Positions 1-8,672 of a stretch of DNA of 9,545 nt are shown piece by piece. Source of the stretch: Acidobacteriota bacterium (GTDB lineage: Bacteria; Acidobacteriota; Blastocatellia; Pyrinomonadales; Pyrinomonadaceae). The position numbers were made by a program, and so were the translations under genes. The stretch spans positions 1 through 9,545 of the forward strand of contig QHXE01000390.1 of assembly GCA_003222835.1 (NCBI GenBank). Reading direction: 5' to 3'. The number at the start of each line of letters is the position of its first letter. The stretch's first letter is position 1. Under the pieces are notes generated by a model. It ran no database searches and had not been told where the DNA came from. It was given only the letters and a program-made list of their open reading frames with translations.

Positions 1-1
1 T

Positions 2-142
2 ACGCTGCTCTTCCCGGTGTTTACGTTTTCAATGTCCGCTTATGACGGCACTTTATTCGCACTTCTGCTCACGACATTTGTTCTGGTTCTGATATCCGAA
101 GGCTCACATTTGAAATTCTTCAAACGGCTTCGTCTTACGTGA
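2..142 (+). CDS. 3' end of a probable membrane protein (partial, 46 codons)
   Basis: An open frame enters from the left edge and ends at TGA 140-142. The translation is strongly hydrophobic. Residues 1-14 look like the end of one membrane segment, and LFALLLTTFVLVLI (about residues 18-31) is a clear second one. It is followed by a basic cytoplasmic-type tail (KFFKRLRLT), which fits the positive-inside pattern of a polytopic inner-membrane protein ending inside the cell. It converges on mutS, with 52 bases between the two stop codons. No family can be named from 46 residues. The case rests on the hydrophobic pattern and the position against the window edge; a chance open frame of this length is possible. 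Confidence 0.5.
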   Translation, partial: TLLFPVFTFSMSAYDGTLFALLLTTFVLVLISEGSHLKFFKRLRLT

Positions 143-194
143 CCCTGTCGAGATTGCTCCCGGTTGCGTAACCTGTCGGTTCGGTACTGCAAAT

Positions 195-3077
<2,883 letters not shown>

Positions 3078-3178
3078 CTTCAGTGACGGTGGGAAGTTCG
3101 ACCCACGATTTCCATTATGCGCGAGATCGCAAAGCCTACATCGTAAGCGGTGATGTAAGCAAGCGACTGATTATTTCA

Positions 3179-3397
3179 CAGTGTGCCAAGCCGTCGTTGG
3201 TAAACTCCCTTTCCCTTTGGGAGAGGGTTGGGTTGAGGGCGTAGCTGAGTAACCGAAAAAAGAAGACTCTCCTCCTTTGCTTCTGGGTCCGCTCGGGTAA
3301 GAAGGGAAAGGTGGGTTGCGTTCCATTGCTAGACCCTCACCCCAGCCCTCTCCCAAAGGGAGAGGGAGTTTACTACAGCCTAATTCTTGGCACACTG
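3179..3397. repeat. Larger inverted-repeat (MITE-like) element, copy 2, between mutS and kdsA
   Basis: The outer ends are perfect 12-bp inverted repeats: CAGTGTGCCAAG at 3179-3190 and CTTGGCACACTG at 3386-3397. Nested inside are TAAACTCCCT (3201-3210) against AGGGAGTTTA (3363-3372). The inner arms, CCCTTTGGGAGAGGG on the left and CCCTCACCCCAGCCCTCTCC with TCCCAAAGGGAGAGGG on the right, match the copy inside mutS. The identical decamer ACTGATTATT occurs at 3166-3175 and 3394-3403, overlapping the right terminal repeat by 4 bases, and may be a duplicated target site. No transposase is present, so it would have been mobilised in trans. It occupies more than half of the 417-bp divergent gap, so it lies among the expression signals of both mutS and kdsA. 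Confidence 0.85.
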
Positions 3398-3494
3398 ATT
3401 ATTGCACCGCCTTTCATGCGCCTCGCTCCGAGCGTTTCTCACGTTCCTTCTTTCATATTATGATTGCTCGCTAAAGCAGATAACGAGACGGTTA

Positions 3495-4325
3495 ATGAAC
3501 AAGAGATCTTTTAGTGTCGGATCAGCCACCTTCGGCGACGGGCGTCTGACGATCATCGCCGGGCCCTGCGTGATCGAATCTGAGGAGCACGCGTTGATGA
3601 TGGCGCGCGAGTGTGCCGCGCGCGCTCACAACGTCGGACTCGACTTTGTTTTCAAAACTTCGTTTGATAAAGCGAATCGATCTTCAATCAAGAGCTTTCG
3701 CGGCCTTGGGATGGAAGCTGGTCTGGAGATTTTGGAAAATATCAAGAAAGAAGTCAGCGTACCTGTACTGACCGATATTCATGATGTGGCCCAAGTTGAG
3801 CGGACGGCCGAAGTTGCCGACGTGCTGCAGATCCCCGCGTTCCTTTGCCGGCAAACAGATTTAATTCTGGCGGCGGCGCAATCGGGTCGTGCGGTCAATA
3901 TCAAGAAGGGACAATTCCTGGCGCCGGCGGATGCGCGCAACATCGTTGAGAAAGCGCAAGCCGCTGGCTGCGAACGCGTGATGATCACGGAACGCGGGGT
4001 AAGTTTCGGCTATAACAATCTGGTAGTCGACATGCGTTCGTTTCCTATCATGAGCGAGTTTGGCGTGCCGGTGGTGTTTGATGTCACCCATTCGCTGCAA
4101 CTTCCGGGTGGTTTGGGTCATGCAACCGGAGGTTTATCGCAATACATCGAACCACTCGCGCGCGCGGGCGTTGCCTGTGGAGTCGATGCGGTATTCATGG
4201 AAGTTCACGACGCGCCTGAGCGTGCACCTTCGGATGGACCCAACATGTTGCCACTGGAGCGAATGGAACCATTGCTCGAGAGCCTGCGAGATATTCACGC
4301 ACTGGCACGGCGGAGTGGAAAATGA
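3495..4325 (+). CDS. kdsA: 3-deoxy-D-manno-octulosonate 8-phosphate synthase (KdsA)
   Basis: This cytoplasmic enzyme condenses arabinose-5-phosphate with phosphoenolpyruvate to Kdo-8-phosphate, the committed step to the Kdo sugar of lipopolysaccharide. The 276 residues are close to the usual length of about 280. Visible motifs are IAGPCVIES (21-29), the PEP-site [11 protein letters not shown] (54-64), VLTDIHD (91-97), [12 protein letters not shown] (112-123), NIKKGQF (135-141), DVTHSLQ (196-202) and MEVHDAP (235-241). Cys25 takes the place of the Asn of metal-independent enzymes such as E. coli KdsA. With His199, Glu236 and Asp247 it forms the metal-ligand set of the metal-dependent class (Aquifex aeolicus type). 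The start was placed at ATG 3495, not 3402. The earlier codons encode a non-family extension and overlap the repeat junction, while 3495 yields the normal N-terminus with a weak GAG eight bases upstream. It is first of five co-directional genes. Confidence 0.95.
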   Translation: MNKRSFSVGSATFGDGRLTIIAGPCVIESEEHALMMARECAARAHNVGLDFVFKTSFDKANRSSIKSFRGLGMEAGLEILENIKKEVSVPVLTDIHDVAQVERTAEVADVLQIPAFLCRQTDLILAAAQSGRAVNIKKGQFLAPADARNIVEKAQAAGCERVMITERGVSFGYNNLVVDMRSFPIMSEFGVPVVFDVTHSLQLPGGLGHATGGLSQYIEPLARAGVACGVDAVFMEVHDAPERAPSDGPNMLPLERMEPLLESLRDIHALARRSGK

Positions 4326-4326
4326 G

Positions 4327-4432
4327 AAATGAAAAAATGCAAATTTCAAATTGACGCGCACTTTACTTCGCATGAGACCTGCTGTGCATGAGGCTGCGAA
4401 TAATTTACAATTTTCATTTTTCAATTTGCAAT
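4327..4432. repeat. AT-rich loosely palindromic segment between kdsA and the next gene
   Basis: The 154-bp gap after kdsA is AT-rich against a GC-rich background. GAAAAAATGCAAATTTCAAA lies at 4331-4350, and ATTTTCATTTTTCAATTTGC occurs in opposite sense around 4410-4429. CAAATTG (4347-4353) is the reverse complement of CAATTTG (4422-4428), and TTCGCA/TGCGAA lie between them. The pairing is imperfect, so a stable hairpin is not certain. It could be a degraded small repeat element or a leader region for the following gene. No terminator with a clean GC stem and T tract is visible. Confidence 0.35.
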
Positions 4433-4479
4433 ATCGAGTCGCAAAACCACAAGTGAAATCCTATAGTGGATACGAACAA

Positions 4480-6783
4480 ATGAGATCCATCTATTTCCTT
4501 TTCTTCGTCTGCTTTCTTTGCATCATCGTCCTTCCAATCAATACCCGCGCTCAGGAAGAAGCTCGCGCCGCGTGGCAGGTGACGAATGTCGACATCACCG
4601 TGAATAGTCCCGGCGCCGAGCGCGCACTCAACGCGCGCGCGACGGTGTCGGTCAGAAATGTGGGACTCGGCTCGGGGGCGACTCTTACACTGAGGCTCAA
4701 CTCAAAGGCGGAGGTCAAATCTGTAACCGTCGGCGGATCAGCAGCGAGTTACAAATCGCTTCCCGAACCGCGTGGAGGCGCGCAACGCATCACGATTACT
4801 TTGCCAAGCGCCGTCGCCCCAAACCAAACCGCCGCAGCGACCATTGAGTATCGTTTGCCTGTCGAAGAAAATTCGGGGCTGGCGGCGATCTCGCCGATCG
4901 TCTTTCAGGTCCTGCCGTTGACGTTGTGGTATCCATCGCCGAATACCTCGTTCGCGGTGCGCGGCGCCGACTATGCCCCGTTTCGTTTGACTATCAACGG
5001 CGCCACCGCAATCTCATCCGGGACCGAAAAGAGCGGAGGCGGTAACAGTGTTTTCGAGCAATCTTTGCATGGGCTGCCTTTTTTTGTGACTGGATCCTGG
5101 GATCAAGTTCAAGGCGGTGCGAACGCGAAAGGCATTACTGCCTATTTGCCAAAGGGCCTGGGCGCTGACGAGCGCAAACAGGCCGAAGGATTGATCTCGC
5201 TTACGAATGACGCGCGTTCGTTCTTTGGCAATCTGTTCGGTTCTACTCCTGACGTCCCCCTGCGTTTGGTGAGCGTGGCGCGCGGCGGTGGTTTTGACAG
5301 CGCGGGAGCGATTTTGCTTGGCGAAGGATCGTTTGGCCGCGAGAAAGTCGATTCGGTTACCGCCCTGGCGATTGGCGAAGCCGTCGCGCGGATTTGGATC
5401 GGCGCCGACAGTCCGGTGCGCGGTGAAGGCCATGGCGTCGTGCGCGAAGGTTTGTCGCGATTTCTGGCCACGCTTTTTATCGAAAAAGAATTTGGCGCCG
5501 AAGCGGCAGAAGCTGAGCGCGCCCGTCAACGCCTTGCGTATTCATCAATCGCCAAACGAGATGGTCCGCTGTCGCGAACGACGGCGTTCGACAGTACCTA
5601 TTTCAATTCAGTCGCAAACAAAGGCGCCATGATCTGGCGTCTGATCGATCATGTTGTCGGGCGAGATGCATTCGTCGCTACGCTGCGTGCGTCTCTGGCC
5701 GGCGCGAAGACCGCTGCGGACGGATTGTCCCTTGCGGGTCTGCGGGGCGCTTTTATCGATCGGGGCGGAGCGTCGTTGAAAGCACTTCTCGATCAGCAAC
5801 TCGATCAGCCTACCGACACTGATTTGATGGCCGGCCTGCCACATTTGGAAGGCGGTCAGTGGATCGCGGCGCTACGGAATCTTGGATCCACCGCGGTTAC
5901 CGTGAAGGTTGCCGCTACGACTGATACGGGACAGGAAGTCAACGCCTCCGCAACTATCGAGGCTCATGATTTTGGTCAGGCGGTGTTTCGCAATGCGTCG
6001 AAGATTGTGCGCGCCGAAGTCGATCCTGAGAAGTTCTATCCGCAGGTGGATTACTCGAACGACACAGCGCCGCGCACGCGGGAAGTCGCGAGTTCGTTGG
6101 CCGAAGCGACGCGGCTGTTTGGCGCGCAGGAATACGCGAAGGCGGAAAACCTCGCGCGCGAGTTGTTGGCGTCATCGCCCCGCACGCAGGAAGTGCGGAT
6201 CATTCTGGCGCGGACGCTGCTCGCCGAAAACAAAACTGATGAAGCCGAACGCGAGTTCAAGCAACTTGCCGGGGAACGTCTTCCGATACCGGCCGCGTTG
6301 GCCTGGTCAAGCATTGGCTTGGGCGAAATTGCGTTGAAGCGCGGACAGGGCGCCGAAGCCGTGCGCAATTTCACTGACGCAGTGCGCACCGACGCCGAGT
6401 ACTCGTCGACCCTAACAGCACGCGCCGAGCGCATTCGTGCTGAAACCGCAGCCAACGTTTCACCCCCTGTTGATGAGTCGATCCGAAGCTTTATCAATCA
6501 ACTCGACGGAGCGCTTCGCAGTGGGCGACAATCTGAGACCGCGCCGCTGGTAGTTCCGGGGGAATTGGCGAAATTCGTTCGCGGTGCGGTTGGAACTCAA
6601 CCAGAAGCTTGGCAGACGCGGGTCTTACGATCCGAGCCACTCGATGCGAATCGAGTGGCTCTGGATGTGGCGCTGAATACTAGACAGTTGGGTGCTGAAC
6701 ACTCTGGCACCGCAGTTTTCATTCTGGCGCGCGTCGGTGGCGCATGGAAGTTGAATGCGATTGAATTCTTCGAAGTGAAGTAG
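4480..6783 (+). CDS. Secreted M1-peptidase-like protein with degenerate zinc site, TPR-like and C-terminal alpha/beta regions
   Basis: This is a 767-residue protein. A typical signal peptide (about 1-25: basic MR, hydrophobic IYFLFFVCFLCIIVLP, then NTRAQ) predicts export. Residues 32-215 resemble the N-terminal beta region of M1 aminopeptidases. Residues 220-440 resemble the catalytic domain, including WIG at 306-308 and KGAMIWRLIDHVVGRDAF at 381-398, a pattern typical of M1 enzymes. The zinc motif HExxH-x18-E is read as E300-A-V-A-R304, then 18 residues, then Glu323. Both histidines and the catalytic glutamate are therefore absent, while the third ligand remains. Residues 445-520 look like a beta domain, and 535-655 are alpha-helical with TPR-like repeats (EYAKAENLARELLASSP, NKTDEAEREFKQL, AEAVRNFTDAVRTD). 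Residues 663-767 look like a small alpha/beta fold, perhaps NTF2-like. ATG 4480 was chosen because it begins the signal peptide; the ATG-like extension to 4351 lacks one. A non-catalytic envelope protein is inferred. Confidence 0.85.
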   Translation: MRSIYFLFFVCFLCIIVLPINTRAQEEARAAWQVTNVDITVNSPGAERALNARATVSVRNVGLGSGATLTLRLNSKAEVKSVTVGGSAASYKSLPEPRGGAQRITITLPSAVAPNQTAAATIEYRLPVEENSGLAAISPIVFQVLPLTLWYPSPNTSFAVRGADYAPFRLTINGATAISSGTEKSGGGNSVFEQSLHGLPFFVTGSWDQVQGGANAKGITAYLPKGLGADERKQAEGLISLTNDARSFFGNLFGSTPDVPLRLVSVARGGGFDSAGAILLGEGSFGREKVDSVTALAIGEAVARIWIGADSPVRGEGHGVVREGLSRFLATLFIEKEFGAEAAEAERARQRLAYSSIAKRDGPLSRTTAFDSTYFNSVANKGAMIWRLIDHVVGRDAFVATLRASLAGAKTAADGLSLAGLRGAFIDRGGASLKALLDQQLDQPTDTDLMAGLPHLEGGQWIAALRNLGSTAVTVKVAATTDTGQEVNASATIEAHDFGQAVFRNASKIVRAEVDPEKFYPQVDYSNDTAPRTREVASSLAEATRLFGAQEYAKAENLARELLASSPRTQEVRIILARTLLAENKTDEAEREFKQLAGERLPIPAALAWSSIGLGEIALKRGQGAEAVRNFTDAVRTDAEYSSTLTARAERIRAETAANVSPPVDESIRSFINQLDGALRSGRQSETAPLVVPGELAKFVRGAVGTQPEAWQTRVLRSEPLDANRVALDVALNTRQLGAEHSGTAVFILARVGGAWKLNAIEFFEVK
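6634..6661. other. Perfect 11-bp stem with 6-base loop inside the M1-like gene
   Basis: GAGCCACTCGA (6634-6644) and TCGAGTGGCTC (6651-6661) are exact reverse complements separated by TGCGAA. The site lies about 120 bases before the stop codon and encodes part of SEPLDANRVALD. It may form a hairpin in the mRNA. It is not followed by a T tract, so it is not an intrinsic terminator. It shows no sequence match to the two repeat families in the window, and its role is unknown. Confidence 0.6.
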
Positions 6784-6796
6784 AGTCGTTCGATTC

Positions 6797-6938
6797 GTGT
6801 CAGAACCGCGAGCGGTAGCGACCTGGGTACGCAGTCGTCCCGACTGCTTTAACACTGCCGCGCTGCCGACGTACGATACACAAGCAGGCGGGACGCCTGC
6901 GTACCCAGGCCGGTCGCTACCGCTCGCGGTTCTGACAC
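6797..6938. repeat. 142-bp inverted-repeat element filling the gap before larE
   Basis: The left arm (6797-6834) starts GTGTCAGAACCGCGAGCGGT and runs on to GACCTGGGTACGCAG. The right arm (6897-6938) is its reverse complement except for four extra bases (CCGG) near 6910-6913. Inner segments 6835-6850 and 6881-6896 also pair, with a few mismatches. The spacer is 6851-6880. The whole could fold into a stem of more than 50 bp. It begins 13 bases after the stop of the M1-like gene and ends 11 bases before the larE start, so essentially the whole intergenic region is repeat. The element could act as a transcription brake, mRNA stabiliser or translation barrier; which of these is not shown by sequence. 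Confidence 0.93.
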
Positions 6939-6949
6939 GGGCGTAAGAT

Positions 6950-7813
6950 ATGAACAGCCTACAAACAAAACTGAACCTGCTTCGTGACGGGATTCGTCGC
7001 AACGAATCCGCCGTAGTAGCTTTTTCCGGCGGAGTCGATTCGACTTTTGTTTTAAGAGTTGCGCACGACGTGCTTGGGGACCGAGTCATCGGTGTCACGG
7101 CGTTAAGCGCGTCGCTGCCGAGCGGAGAATTGGATGAAGCCCAGAAAGTCGCGGAGCAGATCGGCGCGCGCCATGTGGTGCTGCGTACCTTCGAAACACA
7201 AGACGAGAACTATCTCGCGAACGCTGCGAACCGTTGTTACTTTTGCAAGAAGGAAATGTATTCCCGAATAAAAGCGTTCGCGTATAAGGAGGAGATCGAG
7301 TCCGTACTCGATGGACTAAATCAGGATGATTTGTCCGATCGACGGCCCGGTCGCGCCGCTGCGATGGACCATGGCGTGATCTCGCCCCTCGTTGATTCAG
7401 GTTTGAATAAGGCTGAAGTCCGCGAGCTCTCGCGCGAATTGGGATTGCCGACGTGGGACAAACCGGCGCTCGCTTGTCTTTCTTCGCGCATTCCGCACGG
7501 CACGCCGATCACTCTGCAAGCACTGAATCAAGTCGACCGCGCGGAAAGTTATCTGCGAAAGCTCGGTGTGCGCCAGGTTCGCGTGCGGCATCACGGGGAC
7601 ACCGCGCGAATCGAAGTTGAGCCGCACGATTTTCCGCTGGTTAGATTGCGAGAAAGGGAAATCGCGGCGCACCTCAAATCGCTAGGTTTCGCTAGTGTCC
7701 TGCTCGATCCTGAAGGCTATCGTTACAGAACGGCGAGCGGTAGCGACCCGATCAAACAGTCAAGCTGGGAGAAGCCCCTCGCTAATGCTCGGGGCTCTGA
7801 CACTCGCTTCTGA
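6950..7813 (+). CDS. larE: ATP-dependent sulfur transferase LarE (nickel-pincer cofactor synthesis)
   Basis: LarE activates pyridinium-3,5-biscarboxylic acid mononucleotide with ATP and inserts sulfur to form the thiocarboxylate groups that bind nickel. It has 287 residues. The PP-loop SGGVDST is at 26-32, an NRCYFCKKEMY segment at 94-104, DGLNQDDLSDRRPGRAAA at 121-138, SPLVDSGLNKAEVRELS at 145-161, and WDKPALACLSSRIPHG at 169-184. Cys176 sits where the sacrificial cysteine of Lactobacillus plantarum LarE lies. Cys96 and Cys99 make a three-cysteine set, as in LarE proteins reported to bind a [4Fe-4S] cluster. The family-like part ends near residue 258 (LLDPEGYR). Residues 260-287 are encoded by a repeat (7726-7803). 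The stop TGA shares its A with the larB ATG, implying coupled translation. The ATG at 6950 has only a weak upstream AAG. Confidence 0.94.
   Translation: MNSLQTKLNLLRDGIRRNESAVVAFSGGVDSTFVLRVAHDVLGDRVIGVTALSASLPSGELDEAQKVAEQIGARHVVLRTFETQDENYLANAANRCYFCKKEMYSRIKAFAYKEEIESVLDGLNQDDLSDRRPGRAAAMDHGVISPLVDSGLNKAEVRELSRELGLPTWDKPALACLSSRIPHGTPITLQALNQVDRAESYLRKLGVRQVRVRHHGDTARIEVEPHDFPLVRLREREIAAHLKSLGFASVLLDPEGYRYRTASGSDPIKQSSWEKPLANARGSDTRF
7726..7803. repeat. Repeat element forming the larE C-terminal codons
   Basis: The left part, CAGAACGGCGAGCGGTAGCG followed by ACC (7726-7748), matches the arm at 6801-6823 with one mismatch. The right part, GCTAATGCTCGGGGCTCTGA followed by CAC (7781-7803), resembles the opposite arm (6916-6938) with a few changes. 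The element therefore keeps both ends but has a short 32-base middle. It supplies residues 260-285 of LarE (including TASGSDP and LANARGSD) and stops ten bases before the larB start. Confidence 0.82.
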
Positions 7814-8568
7814 TGCAAGCTAAGAAGATTCGTGACCTCCTGGAGGAGGTGCGCACGGGAGCGCGTACTGTCGAAAGCGCGCTCGATCAGTTGCGCGATC
7901 TGCCGTTTGAGAATCTCGGCTACGCGCGGCTCGATCATCATCGCGCACTGCGCAAGGGTTTTCCCGAAGTGGTCTTCTGTGAGGGAAAGCGCGTCGATCA
8001 GATTGTTGAGATTCTCGAAAGACTTGCACAGAAACATTCCGCCGTGCTGGCAACACGGGCCTCGCGTGAAGTTTATGACGCAGTTCACGATCGTTTTCCT
8101 GCCGCAAGATACTTCGATGATGCTCGGATAATTCAACTGGGTGTGAACGGAACCAGGTCGACAGAAACAACTGTGTTAGTTATCTGCGCAGGAACTGCCG
8201 ACGTTCCTGTCGCCGAGGAGGCAGCGGTGACCGCGGACGTGCTCGGCAGCAGCGTCGAGAGACTTTACGATGTGGGCGTCGCCGGCGTTCATCGGCTGCT
8301 CTCCGCCCGCGACGCATTGAACGCCGCGAATGTGATTGTAGTGGTGGCTGGGATGGATGGTGTCTTGCCTGCGATTGTCGGGGGCTTGGTTGCATCTCCG
8401 GTGATTGCCGTGCCGACTAGTATTGGGTATGGTACCGGACTCGGTGGAACGGCAGCGCTGATGACGATGCTGAATGCGTGCGCCCCGGGAATCGCCGTGG
8501 TGAACATCGACAACGGCTTTGGCGCCGGCTATCTCGCGCATTTGATCAATGCGCGAGGTTCTGATTAG
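7813..8568 (+). CDS. larB: LarB, pyridinium-3,5-biscarboxylic acid mononucleotide synthase
   Basis: LarB carboxylates and hydrolyses nicotinic acid adenine dinucleotide to pyridinium-3,5-biscarboxylic acid mononucleotide, the substrate of LarE. The C-terminal half is related to PurE. At 251 residues it is of normal length. Seen here are ENLGYARLDHHRALRKGFPEVV (33-54, the conserved N-terminal region), CAGTADVPVAEEA (125-137), LYDVGVAGVHRLL (151-163), VVVAGMDGVLPAIVGGL (176-192), PTSIGYG (201-207) and ACAPGIAVVNIDNGFGAG (222-239). Cys223 corresponds to the catalytic cysteine (Cys221 in L. plantarum LarB). The start overlaps the larE stop (TGATG) and no good Shine-Dalgarno is visible, so reinitiation after larE is likely. 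The last seven codons (INARGSD) resemble half of the repeat that ends larE. Confidence 0.94.
   Translation: MQAKKIRDLLEEVRTGARTVESALDQLRDLPFENLGYARLDHHRALRKGFPEVVFCEGKRVDQIVEILERLAQKHSAVLATRASREVYDAVHDRFPAARYFDDARIIQLGVNGTRSTETTVLVICAGTADVPVAEEAAVTADVLGSSVERLYDVGVAGVHRLLSARDALNAANVIVVVAGMDGVLPAIVGGLVASPVIAVPTSIGYGTGLGGTAALMTMLNACAPGIAVVNIDNGFGAGYLAHLINARGSD
8544..8565. repeat. Possible half-repeat at the larB 3' end
   Basis: CAATGCGCGAGGTTCTGAT (8547-8565) is close to the right arm of the larE-end repeat (TAATGCTCGGGGCTCTGAC at 7783-7801) and encodes the same residues, NARGSD. The larB stop TAG follows directly. Only one arm is visible, so it may be a truncated copy or a coincidence over a short stretch. 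Confidence 0.42.
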
Positions 8569-8658
8569 GCGTACTCGCAACCGGCCGGCGGAACGTTTTT
8601 CCTCGGGCGTCCTCTGCGAAGCCTTCGCGCCCTCTGCGTTAAATTCATCCGTTAGCCT

Positions 8659-8667
8659 AAGGGAGAG
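8659..8667 (+). promoter_or_regulatory. Strong ribosome binding site deciding the kdsC TTG start
   Basis: AAGGGAGAG lies five bases upstream of the TTG at 8673. It is the best Shine-Dalgarno match seen before any gene here, and it supports the non-ATG start that gives a normal KdsC N-terminus. The preceding 90 bases (8569-8658) hold no gene. They include CCTCTGCG twice (around 8610 and 8631), which looks like a small intergenic repeat. Confidence 0.75.
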
Positions 8668-8672
8668 AAATC

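Noticed and set aside
3433..3461. Promoter for kdsA using TATTAT at 3456-3461
   Set aside because: The -10-like hexamer is fair, but no recognisable -35 lies at the right distance; too weak to list as a feature.
3402..3494. An upstream in-frame ATG that would lengthen KdsA by 31 residues
   Set aside because: The added residues do not look like any KdsA N-terminus and the ATG region abuts the repeat. The start at 3495 gives the normal family length.
4426..4467. Promoter for the M1-like gene using TTGCAA and TATAGT
   Set aside because: The two hexamers are 30 bases apart, well beyond a workable spacer.
4351..4479. An upstream in-frame start that would lengthen the M1-like protein by 43 residues
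   Set aside because: The extension comes from the AT-rich segment and would bury a clear signal peptide; ATG 4480 places the signal peptide at the N-terminus.
5014..5529. Open frames of 100-170 codons opposite the M1-like gene and similar frames opposite mutS and larB
   Set aside because: They lie antisense to genes with clear families, have compositions typical of shadow frames (Arg, Ser, Pro rich) and show no motif.
6625..7098. A 157-codon minus-strand frame across the repeat before larE
   Set aside because: It is mostly translated repeat plus antisense of two real genes. No start signal or family pattern is visible.
8578..8600. Intrinsic terminator after larB (GGCCGGCGG region before TTTTT)
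   Set aside because: CCGGCCGG is self-complementary without a loop, and the T run is separated from it by several bases, so no proper stem-loop plus T tract forms.
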